NCBI GenBank assembly: GCA_041674345.1
Contig: JBAYVY010000212.1
Location: forward strand, 1 to 6,562
Origin: JBAYVY01 sp041674345
GTDB taxonomy: Bacteria; Planctomycetota; Phycisphaerae; Phycisphaerales; Zrk34
DNA: 6,562 nucleotides
Reading direction: 5' to 3'
The notes beneath the pieces were generated by a model. The model ran no database searches and was not told the origin of the DNA. It saw only the letters and a program-made list of their open reading frames with translations. A program made the position numbers and the translations under genes. Within the stretch, counting starts at the first letter, position 1, and each line of letters begins with the position of its first letter. Of this stretch, positions 1 to 6,440 are shown one piece after another.

Positions 1-40
1 ATACTTCCGGGGGTTCCGGGGGCAACGAGGAAGCGTCATC

Positions 41-760
41 GTGAAGAACGCCACTGCACACGCCAGAAAACTTCGAGGGTTGCTCCGCCGCGTCAAAGCC
101 GCCGATCCGGCCGCCCCGGCGATGCACACGTTGCTGGACCATCTGATCTATGCCTCGCTGGCGCACGACGCCACGTGCAGGCAGGCCGCCGCCGCTTATC
201 AATCCCTGATGCGCGTCATGGTGGATTACAACGATCTGCGCGTCAGCGATCCGCAGGAAATCATCCGCGCCATCGGCGAAAATTATCCCCTGGCCGCCGA
301 ACGGGTTTTGCGTCTGCGTGAAATGCTGCACGCGGTCTATCTGCGGGAGCATACGATGGACCTGCTGGCCGCGCTTCAGAAGGCCTCCAAACGCGACGCC
401 CGGACCTATCTCGACGGACTGGCCGGCATGACACCCTTCGTCAGCGCCAGCATCGTGCTGCTCGGACTGGACGGCCACGCCATCCCCGTGGACGACCTGC
501 TGATGAACAAACTCCGCCGCGACGGAATCATCGACAAACAGGCCACCGTCGCCGAGGTCGAGGCGTTCCTCGCCCACCAGATCAAGGCCGCCGACGCGAT
601 CAGGGCGCATCACATCCTGCGCACCTTCGCCGAGACCGGCGGAACCCCCCGACGCCCGACCGCGACCAAAACCACTAAAAAACCAACCAAGACCAAAACC
701 GTCAAAAAAGCAACGTCTTCCAAAAAGCCGACTAAGAAAAAAGTCCCGAAGAAGCGATGA
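41..760 (+). CDS. Endonuclease III-fold (HhH-GPD-like) protein with lysine-rich C-terminal tail
   Basis: A 239-residue protein whose residues about 28-200 resemble the helix-hairpin-helix DNA glycosylase fold. Residues 127-151, LAGMTPF...IPVDD, align without gaps to the E. coli Nth segment from LPGVGRKTA to AVDTH. In that alignment the catalytic aspartate is kept (D151), but the lysine that forms the Schiff base in Nth is F133. The four C-terminal Fe-S cysteines of Nth are absent; the only cysteine is C46. Residues 206-239 are a low-complexity basic tail with 14 Lys and 9 Thr in 34 residues, like histone H1-type tails, so a DNA-bound protein is likely. A lyase-type (bifunctional) glycosylase is unlikely; a monofunctional glycosylase or a non-catalytic DNA-binding relative is possible. 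The GTG start follows GAGGAA (27-32) at 8 nt. The frame is open to the window edge, so a longer N-terminus is not excluded. The substrate is unknown. Confidence 0.75.
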   Translation: MKNATAHARKLRGLLRRVKAADPAAPAMHTLLDHLIYASLAHDATCRQAAAAYQSLMRVMVDYNDLRVSDPQEIIRAIGENYPLAAERVLRLREMLHAVYLREHTMDLLAALQKASKRDARTYLDGLAGMTPFVSASIVLLGLDGHAIPVDDLLMNKLRRDGIIDKQATVAEVEAFLAHQIKAADAIRAHHILRTFAETGGTPRRPTATKTTKKPTKTKTVKKATSSKKPTKKKVPKKR

Positions 761-770
761 GACGCGGAGA

Positions 771-888
771 AAGGGATGAAAAGAGGGACGAAGGGACGGA
801 GGGACGAAGTGAAAGAGGCGGAGCCGAATATCGCGCCGGTGCATCATCTTCCACTTCGTGCCTTCGTCCCTCTGTCTCTTCGTCCCTT
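771..888. repeat. Imperfect inverted repeat made of an 8-bp repeat (agggacga)
   Basis: The gap between the glycosylase-like gene and hisG is filled by a long hairpin. The left arm has agggatga (772-779), agggacga (784-791), agggacgg (792-799) and agggacga (800-807) followed by agtg. The right arm (852-887) carries the same units on the opposite strand. As RNA, 800-811 pairs with 852-863 with one mismatch, 792-799 with 864-871 through one G-U, 784-791 with 872-879 mostly through Watson-Crick and G-U pairs, and 772-779 with 880-887 fully if one allows U-G and a bulge of 780-783. The loop is about 40 nt and itself contains ggcg/cgcc. It could be a REP/MITE-like element or serve as a transcription barrier. 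There is no long T-run, so a classical intrinsic terminator is not supported. A 60-codon frame across it encodes only repeat sequence. Confidence 0.7.
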
Positions 889-935
889 CCTTCGCGGCTT
901 TACGATAAAATAGTTCCAGCAAACGTGAGACCGCC

Positions 936-1823
936 ATGATTCGACGAAGCAAAGATCAGATTCTCCGCATCGGCCTGCCCAAGGGTTCCTTGCAGGATTC
1001 CACCATCGACCTGTTCTCGCGGGCCGGTTATAAAATCTCCGTGCCGGATCGCTCCTACTTCCCCGAAATCGACGACCCGCAGATCACCTGCATCATGTTC
1101 CGCGCCCAGGAGATGAGCCGTTACGTCTAGGACGGCGTGGTCGATCTGGGCATCACCGGCTACGACTGGATCGTCGAAAACAATTCCGACGTGCAGGAAG
1201 TGGCTGAACTGGTTTATTCCAAGGCGACCAGCCGTCCGGCGCGGTGGGTGTTGTGCGTGCCGGAGGAATCGGCGGTCAGGAAGCCCGAAGACCTGGCCGG
1301 CGGCATCATCGCCACCGAACTGATGAACACGACCAAGCGTTATTTCGCCGACCGCAAGATCGACGTGAAGGTCGAGTTCTCATGGGGCGCGACGGAAGTG
1401 AAGGCCCGGCTGCTGGACGGCATCGTCGATGTGACGGAGACCGGCTCGTCGATCCGCGCCAACAACCTGCGGGTCATCGACGAAATACTCAGTTCCACGA
1501 CCCGATTGATCGCCAATCACCATTCGTGGAAGGATCCGGCCAAGCGGGATAAAATTGAAAGTCTGGCGCTGCTGTTGTGCGGCGCGATCAACGCCCGCCG
1601 CAAGGTGGGGTTGAAGATGAACGTTCCCCGCGAGAAAAAGGACGCCATCCTGTCGCTGCTGCCGGCGGAGAAGAGTCCGACGGTCAGCGCCCTGGCGGAT
1701 GAGGCGTGGGTCGCGGTGGAAGTGATCGTCGATGAGACGACCGAGCGGGAACTGGTGCCGCGACTGCACCGCGCCGGCGCGACGGGCATCATCAGTTACT
1801 CGCTGAACAAAGTCATTCCCTGA
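936..1823 (+). CDS. hisG: ATP phosphoribosyltransferase, long form, interrupted by one in-frame TAG
   Basis: HisG joins ATP and PRPP to give phosphoribosyl-ATP, the committed first step of histidine biosynthesis, in the cytosol. Read from ATG 936 with codon 65 treated as sense, the product is 295 residues, normal for the long, self-regulated form. The N-terminus has RIGLPKGSLQ (11-20), then DLGITGYDW (70-78), and the PRPP-site segment ETGSSIRANNL (168-178). Residues from about 226 (LKMNVP) to the end, including PTVSALADEAWVAVE and AGATGIISYSLNKVIP, are the C-terminal ACT-like domain that binds histidine in this form, so a HisZ partner is not expected. Codon 65 is TAG (1128-1130), between SRYV and DGVVDLG; homologues usually have Glu or a similar residue there. 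A GTG at 1137 could restart a 228-residue fragment, but it would lack part of the catalytic domain and has no clear ribosome site. A TAAAAT hexamer (906-911) has no convincing -35 partner. Either the UAG is decoded, or this is a fresh pseudogene or a base error. Confidence 0.93.
1128..1130 (+). other. In-frame TAG inside hisG (codon 65)
   Basis: The codons read cgt tac gtc TAG gac ggc gtg, so SRYV is followed by the amber codon and then DGVVDLGITG, a conserved HisG block. Both sides are in one frame with no indel. One base change separates it from GAG (Glu), CAG (Gln) or AAG (Lys), all plausible at this surface position of HisG. Confidence 0.95.
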
Positions 1824-1833
1824 GCGGACCTCC

Positions 1834-4800
1834 ATGTTGACGACATTGACCGAATCCAGCCGCCTGCGAGCCGTGTGGTGGGCGACGCGCCTGTCGGCGG
1901 TCGTCATCGCGGCCGGTTGTGCCGCCACTTCACCCACACAAACTTCGACATCGAACGGCGCCCCGTCCGCGACGACGGCGGATGCGGGTTCGGCATCTTT
2001 GCCGAGCAACCTTCGCCCGCCCGATGTGTTGTCGGGGATGGCGTTGGAGCCGATGAACGATCAGCGGCGTCGAACGGCGATGATGCCGCTGGCGGATGTG
2101 CTGGCGAAGATTCCGCAAGTGAAGGCGGAAGAAAAGTCGGACGATGTGACGCCGAATGACGGGGCGCTGCGTGCCTATGGGCAGGCGCGCGTCGCGTTTG
2201 AGGAGCGTGACTATCGCAAGGCGCTGTCGCTGCTGGAGCGGGCGGTGGCGTTGGATGACCGGTTCGCCGCTCCCTATGAATTGCTGGGGCAGTTGTATGA
2301 AGGACTCGGACAGCGCGAGCGGATGCTGGAGGCGATGGGCAAGGCGGTGCGGCGTGACCCGCGGTGCGTGACGGGACTGTATATTCTGGCGACCGAAGCG
2401 ATGGAGCAGGATCGCGTGGAGGAGGCGGTGACGCTGCTGGGCCGGGCGTATTTAGCGAAGGATCGCGCGATGGACCCGGGGATGCGGTATCTGGTGGAGT
2501 TTCAGTTCGGCCAGGCGCTGTTGCGGTCGGGTCGCGTGGCGGCGGCGGAGGAGGCGATGGCGGGGTATCTGCGCGCCGAGGGGCCGTTCGGTCGAAGCAC
2601 GACGCTGCCAAGACAGGTGTATGTCGCGGGACTTCGGCGTAACGCGGTGCTGATGATGCTGGGTGATGCGCATCTGCAAACAGGCGATGTCGCGGGAGCG
2701 CAGCAACGTTACGACCGCGCGGCGGTCGGCGAGGACCAACCCGACGCGGCGATCACCGGCCGGCGGATTTACGCGGCGATGTTGCTGAGGTAGTTTGAAA
2801 CCGCCGAACAACTGGCCGTCGCAGCACTGACACACACCGATGACGCGGACGCGGCCTTGTCGCTGGCGAAATATGTCGCGGCCCACACCGATCAACCCGG
2901 GCGATTCACGAAGAAACTCACCGACTGGTACGAACAATCGCAACGCGGTGAACAGTCGGCGCTGGCGATGGCGCGGGTGCTCGGCCCGGCGGATGCCGAG
3001 ACGTTTTTGACCGAACACCTGGCGCAATCGCCGACGGACATGGCGGCCTACCGCGCGTTGATAAAACTGTACGCCCCAGCCCCCGCCCCCGGAAGTGGAA
3101 GTGGAAGCGATGAGCGACCCCCGGAAGCGACGAGCGATGAGCGAATAGCCAACAGCCAACAGCCATCAGCCATCAGCAATTCCGCGGACGGTTGGGCGAA
3201 GATCGTGGCGCTGACGGCGAAACTGGCATCGCAACAGCCGGATCAGGCGGGGCAGTACGCGGCGGCGATGCTGGAGGTGCCGCTGGGTTATTCGCAATGG
3301 GACCAGGCGTTGAAGACCCGGCCGGATGAAGAGCGATACAGTGCCGCCGGTTGGTATCTGCGGGGCGTCGTCGAGCGGCAGGCGCGGCACGATGAGGCGG
3401 CGTCGGCGGCGTTCGCCAAGGCGCTGGACCGCAACCCCGATTTCGTGCCGGCACAGGAAGCGGCGATTGAAAAGGAGATCACCGCCGGCGACATTCAGCA
3501 GGCGCTGGCGCTGATCGAGGGTTCGGCGCAGAAGGATCACCCCCGGCTGCAACTGCTGAAAGCGTTGGCGCTGAGTCGGGCCGGCGAGATTGATCAGGCG
3601 GCGGCGGTGATCGCGCCGCTGGTGGAGAAGTATCCGCACAACAATGAATATCTGCTGGCGATGGCGCGAATGGAGCGGCAACAACGCAAGTTCGATCAGG
3701 CGGAACGGACGTGCGAGCGGATGCTGGCCAACGACCCGACCTACGAGAATGCTTATGATTTGCTGTTTCGGATTTACGAGCGGGATCAGCCGGACGAAGT
3801 GAAGTTCACGCAACTGCTGGCCAAGGCGCGGGCGACGATACCGGCCAGCCGGGTGACGTGGCGGAAATTGGCGCGATACCACTTGATGCGCAATGAGCCG
3901 GACCAGGCGGAAAAAGTGCTGCGAACGCTGGCGCAGCGTTACCCGAATGACGCGGAGGGATTACGGGACTTGGTGGGTTTGCTGGCACGCGGCAAGCGGC
4001 TGGACGAAGCGGAGAAACTTTTGACCGGACTGCTCGACGGCGATGCGACGAACGGCGCGGCGTTGGATTTATTGCAAGAGGTGGCGAAACAGTTGGATCA
4101 CGATGAGGTGTTTTACAGCCGATTGGAGTCGTTTTTGAAGCGTCTGCCGGCGAGCGCGGAAAATTATTCGCAGCTTGCGGCATTGTACGACCGATGGGGC
4201 AAAACGGACTTGGGCGTGGAAGCGGTGAACAAGGCGTTGGCGATGAAGCCGGACGATGTGGTGCCGCTGTATGTGCAGATGTGCCGGTTGTACGAAGGCG
4301 CCAAGCAGTATGACCGGGCGGAGAAGGCGGTCGATCAGGCGATCGAAGCGGGGGGGGATCGACCGGCGCTGTACGCGATCAAGGCGTGGCTGTTGCACGA
4401 GGCGAAGCGGGATGATCGCGCGGTAAAGGTGATGGAGGATGCGATCATGAAGCTGCCGGACCAGGCGATGGACCTGCGGCTGGAGTTGGCGCGGTTGTAT
4501 ACGGCGATGGACAAAGTGGACCTGGCGATCGCGCAGGTGGACCGGGTGATCGCGGCGAACCAGGGCAACGCGGCGGACCTTTATTGCCTTCAGGCGTCGA
4601 TGCTGGTGGGCAAGCGGGATTCGCGGAAGTTGATTGAAAAGATATTGCTCAAGGCGCTGGCGTCCGAGCCGGACCATCCGGGGGCGAACAACGATCTGGG
4701 TTACCAATGGGCGGACGAGGGGGTGAACCTGACGCGAGCCGAGCGGATGATCCGCAAGGCCGTCGCGGCCGAGCCGGAGAACGCGGCGTATCTGGATTCA

Positions 4801-5169
4801 ATGGGATGGGTGCAATACAAGCTGGGCCGGTTCGATCAGGCGGTGTTGTGGTTGAATCGCGCGACGCAGCAACCGAACGGGGACGACCCGGTGGTACGGG
4901 ATCATCTGGCGGACGCGATGTGGCGGACGGGCCGGGCGGAGCAGGCGAAGCGGATTTGGACCGAAGCGCTGGCGGCATTGGAGAAGGAAGCGAAGCAGGC
5001 GGAGGATCGTGAAGGCGATGAGTTGTCGCCGGACCATTTGAAGTTGATGCCGGTGCTGCGTGAGAAGTTGAAGGCGGTGGAGGCGGGACATGGGCCGGTG
5101 CTGGCGGACGTGCCGGAGCATCCGGTGGATACGGTTCCGCCTGAGCAGCCGGCCCCGGCGATGCAGTGA
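1834..5169 (+). CDS. Large TPR-repeat lipoprotein, interrupted by one in-frame TAG
   Basis: Read from ATG 1834 to TGA 5169 with codon 320 as sense, this is a 1,111-residue tetratricopeptide-repeat protein, a scaffold for protein contacts. Residues 11-29 (LRAVWWATRL...IAAGC) look like a lipoprotein signal with C29 as the lipidated residue. The lipobox is weak (A at -3), so it is probable, not certain. Residues 30-105 are a Ser/Thr/Pro-rich linker. TPR helices follow at about 110-300, and again from about 450 to 1050, as seen in repeated patterns such as A.....G..DQAE..l....A..P. Near 986-1000, YLDSMGWVQYKLGR is a signature of the C-terminal repeats of a bacterial TPR family. The end is Pro-rich (PEHPVDTVPPEQPAPA). 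Residues about 417-450 are a low-complexity insert made from DNA repeats. The gene starts 10 nt after hisG, without a strong ribosome site. The part after the TAG could only start independently at a TTG (2857) with no ribosome site, which argues for one protein. The partner is unknown. Confidence 0.85.
2791..2793 (+). other. In-frame TAG inside the TPR gene (codon 320)
   Basis: The codons read atg ttg ctg agg TAG ttt gaa acc gcc gaa. The preceding protein ends ...IYAAMLLR and the same frame continues FETAEQLAVAALTHTDDADA into the next TPR helices with no stop until 5167. Gln (CAG, one C-to-T change) or Glu (GAG) would fit the helix. No ribosome site or ATG follows that would support a separate second gene. 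Confidence 0.95.
3091..3181 (+). repeat. Short-repeat insert inside the TPR gene
   Basis: Three repeat types lie back to back inside the coding frame. The first is ggaagt units at 3091-3107. Next is cgatgagcga at 3108-3117 and again at 3135-3144, together with ggaagcga at 3103-3110 and 3123-3130. The last is a 7-bp array: agccaac twice (3147-3160), agccatc twice (3161-3174) and a degenerate agcaatt (3175-3181). It is translated as a Gly/Ser/Pro/Gln-rich linker of roughly 30 residues, between YAPAPAPG and the next TPR helix (ADGWAKIVALTAKL), so the frame and fold are spared. It looks like intergenic-type repeat DNA that entered or grew within a gene. Confidence 0.75.
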
Positions 5170-5178
5170 GTAGTATTG

Positions 5179-5217
5179 CCGATTGGAAGAAGCGGGGCCG
5201 ACGCGGGGTTCAATCGG
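5179..5217. repeat. 7-bp perfect inverted repeat between the TPR gene and yebC
   Basis: ccgattg (5179-5185) is matched by its reverse complement caatcgg (5211-5217) across a 25-nt GC-rich loop. The right arm overlaps the first heptamer unit upstream of yebC. No T-tract follows, so a terminator is not supported; a weak RNA stem or chance are both possible. Confidence 0.4.
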
Positions 5218-5239
5218 AAATCGAAAATCCAGAATCGGA
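5212..5239 (+). repeat. Heptamer tandem array upstream of yebC
   Basis: Four 7-bp units follow each other: aatcgga (5212-5218), aatcgaa (5219-5225), aatccag (5226-5232) and aatcgga (5233-5239), then a degenerate gatcata that runs into the start codon. The array occupies the untranslated leader directly before yebC, and its last unit overlaps the ribosome binding site. Confidence 0.8.
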
Positions 5240-5240
5240 G
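5237..5240 (+). promoter_or_regulatory. Ribosome binding site of yebC, inside a repeat unit
   Basis: GGAG lies 5 nt before ATG 5246. It fixes the start there, not at the upstream ATG 5183 in the same frame, whose extra 21 residues would be translated from repeat sequence. The GGA belongs to the fourth heptamer unit. Confidence 0.75.
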
Positions 5241-5245
5241 ATCAT

Positions 5246-5995
5246 ATGTCAGGACACAGCCGATGGGCGAACATCAAGCATAAGAAGGCCAAGAGCGACG
5301 CGAAGCGCGGGAAGCTGTGGAGCAAGTGCGTTCGGGCGGTGATGGCCGGGGCGAGGCAGGGCGGGGGCGATCCGGCGACGAATCTGACGTTGCGGTATGC
5401 GATCGACGAAGCGAAGGCCGCGAACGTGCCGAAGGATACGATAGAAAAAGCCATCGCCAAGGCGACGGGCGCGGCGGAAGGTCAGAACTTTGAAGCGGTG
5501 ACTTACGAGGGCTACGGGCCGGGGGGCGTGGCGATATTCGTCGAGGCGCTGACGGACAATCGCAACCGCACGGCGGGGGACGTGCGGACGTATTTCGGCA
5601 AGCATGGGGGGAATCTGGGGGCGAGCAATTCGGTGGCGTATCAATTTCAGCCGCGCGGTGTGTTCGCGGTGTCGAAGGAAACGGTGGAAGAGGAAAAGCT
5701 GATGGAGGTGGCGCTGGACGCCGGCGCGGAAGACGTCACCGACGAGGGCGAGGTGTGGCAGATCGTCACCGAAGTGGCGAAGTTCATGCAGGTCAGACAG
5801 GCATTGGAGCAGGCGGGGATCAAGCCGGAACACGCGGAACTGACGCGCATCGCGGACAACACAATCACGCTGGGGGCTGAGGATGCGAAGAAGGTGCTGG
5901 CGCTGATCGAAGCGCTGGAGGATTTGGACGACGTGCAGAAGGTCCACGCGAATTACGACATCCCGGATGAGGTGATGGCGGCGATGGAGGGTTAA
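5246..5995 (+). CDS. yebC: YebC/PmpR (TACO1) family protein
   Basis: A 249-residue cytosolic protein, full length for the family. The N-terminus MSGHSRWANIKHKKAKSDAK is the family signature. GGGDPATNLTLRYAIDEAKAANVPKDTIEKAI and the block YEGYGPGGVAIFVEALTDNRNRTA follow, and the C-terminal third includes the acidic EDVTDEGEVWQI. The family was first described as transcriptional regulators (PmpR). Later work on bacterial YebC proteins and mitochondrial TACO1 supports a role in translation, easing ribosome stalling at proline runs; which role applies here is not visible in the sequence. The ATG at 5246 is chosen because of the family signature and GGAG at 5 nt spacing. The gene lies 76 nt after the TPR gene in the same direction. 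It is often found beside ruvC in other bacteria; here it is not, within this window. Confidence 0.96.
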   Translation: MSGHSRWANIKHKKAKSDAKRGKLWSKCVRAVMAGARQGGGDPATNLTLRYAIDEAKAANVPKDTIEKAIAKATGAAEGQNFEAVTYEGYGPGGVAIFVEALTDNRNRTAGDVRTYFGKHGGNLGASNSVAYQFQPRGVFAVSKETVEEEKLMEVALDAGAEDVTDEGEVWQIVTEVAKFMQVRQALEQAGIKPEHAELTRIADNTITLGAEDAKKVLALIEALEDLDDVQKVHANYDIPDEVMAAMEG

Positions 5996-5998
5996 ATC

Positions 5999-6026
5999 GG
6001 AAGTGGGAAGTGGGAAGGCGGAAGTT
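5999..6026 (+). repeat. Heptamer tandem array after yebC
   Basis: Four 7-bp units, ggaagtg (5999-6005), ggaagtg (6006-6012), ggaaggc (6013-6019) and ggaagtt (6020-6026), begin 3 nt after the TAA stop of yebC. The unit resembles the ggaagt units inside the TPR gene at 3091, suggesting the same repeat family in two places. Confidence 0.8.
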
Positions 6027-6030
6027 TAGC

Positions 6031-6064
6031 GGGTTCGACGAAGTCGCCCTGTCTGTTGTTTTGA
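6031..6064 (+). terminator. Possible intrinsic terminator after yebC
   Basis: GGG (6031-6033), a two-base bulge, CGAC (6036-6039), loop GAA, then GTCG CCC (6043-6049) form a 7-bp GC-rich stem. It is followed by a T-rich stretch (tgtctgttgttttg) without an uninterrupted T-run. The position, 35 nt after yebC and before the MNT gene, is right for a terminator, but the stem is short and bulged. Confidence 0.35.
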
Positions 6065-6092
6065 TCGGGTGCAATGTGAACCATGTGACGCA

Positions 6093-6401
6093 ATGCTCGA
6101 TCTGATCCAAGCTCATCAACACGAGATTCAGGAGATTTGCCGGCGTTTTCGCGTTCGGCGGCCGGCGTTGTTCGGTTCCGCGGCGACAGGACAGTTCGAT
6201 CCGAATCGCAGCGATCTGGATTTTCTCGTGGAGTTTGAAACGCTGGCCGAGGGGGAACATGCGGATGCCTATTTCGGTCTGCTGGCCGGGTTGGAGGATT
6301 TGTTCAACCGGCACATTGATCTGGTGATGCCTCGCGCGATCCGCAACCGGTTTTTCATGCAGGCGATCAACCGCAACAGGCAGGTGCTGTATGCGGCTTG
6401 A
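6093..6401 (+). CDS. MNT-type minimal nucleotidyltransferase (MntA-like antitoxin family)
   Basis: A 102-residue protein of the DNA polymerase beta-like nucleotidyltransferase superfamily. It has the GS signature (FGSAATG, G28-S29), the two metal-binding aspartates in SDLDFLVEF (D41, D43) and the third acidic residue in HIDLVMP (D76), so the active site looks complete. Such small MNT proteins are typically antitoxins that AMPylate a HEPN-domain RNase toxin encoded next to them, in HEPN/MNT (MntA-HepT) modules. ATG 6093 is preferred over GTG 6069 because homologues begin near MLDLI; neither has a clear ribosome site. No complete HEPN gene follows. An ATG at 6391 overlaps the end of the gene in the +1 frame but its frame stops after 11 codons. 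The gene is therefore an orphan here, or its partner lies beyond the window or was destroyed. Confidence 0.85.
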   Translation: MLDLIQAHQHEIQEICRRFRVRRPALFGSAATGQFDPNRSDLDFLVEFETLAEGEHADAYFGLLAGLEDLFNRHIDLVMPRAIRNRFFMQAINRNRQVLYAA

Positions 6402-6440
6402 CGAATTCATTGCAAATGGCAAGTAGGGTAAAGAAAATGT

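Noticed and set aside
5..22. Tandem ttccggggg (two 9-bp copies) at the window start
   Set aside because: Only two copies at the edge; too little context to interpret.
883..911. Promoter for hisG with -10 TAAAAT at 906-911
   Set aside because: The region 16-18 nt upstream is the pyrimidine-rich repeat arm and has no -35 resemblance; not supported.
757..939. 60-codon + strand frame overlapping the end of the glycosylase-like gene by ATGA
   Set aside because: It is made almost wholly of the two arms of the 8-bp inverted repeat (Arg/Glu/Gly then Ser/Pro composition) and runs into the hisG start; no protein-like pattern.
1137..1823. Separate 228-residue HisG-like gene starting at GTG 1137
   Set aside because: It would lack the N-terminal part of the catalytic domain and has no convincing ribosome site; it is the downstream part of hisG after the TAG.
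1904..2611. Long minus-strand frame (235 codons) opposite the TPR gene
   Set aside because: Pro/Arg/Ala-rich translation is the usual GC-skew shadow of a GC-rich gene; the + strand has clear TPR sequence.
3147..3181. CRISPR-like array
   Set aside because: Units are 7 bp with no spacers; this is a simple tandem array.
2857..5169. Separate 770-residue TPR gene starting at TTG 2857
   Set aside because: The frame is open from the TAG at 2791 with TPR-like sequence before the TTG, and no ribosome site is present.
5249..5947. Long minus-strand frame opposite yebC
   Set aside because: The + strand is unmistakable YebC; the antisense product is Arg/His/Leu-rich with no recognisable domain.
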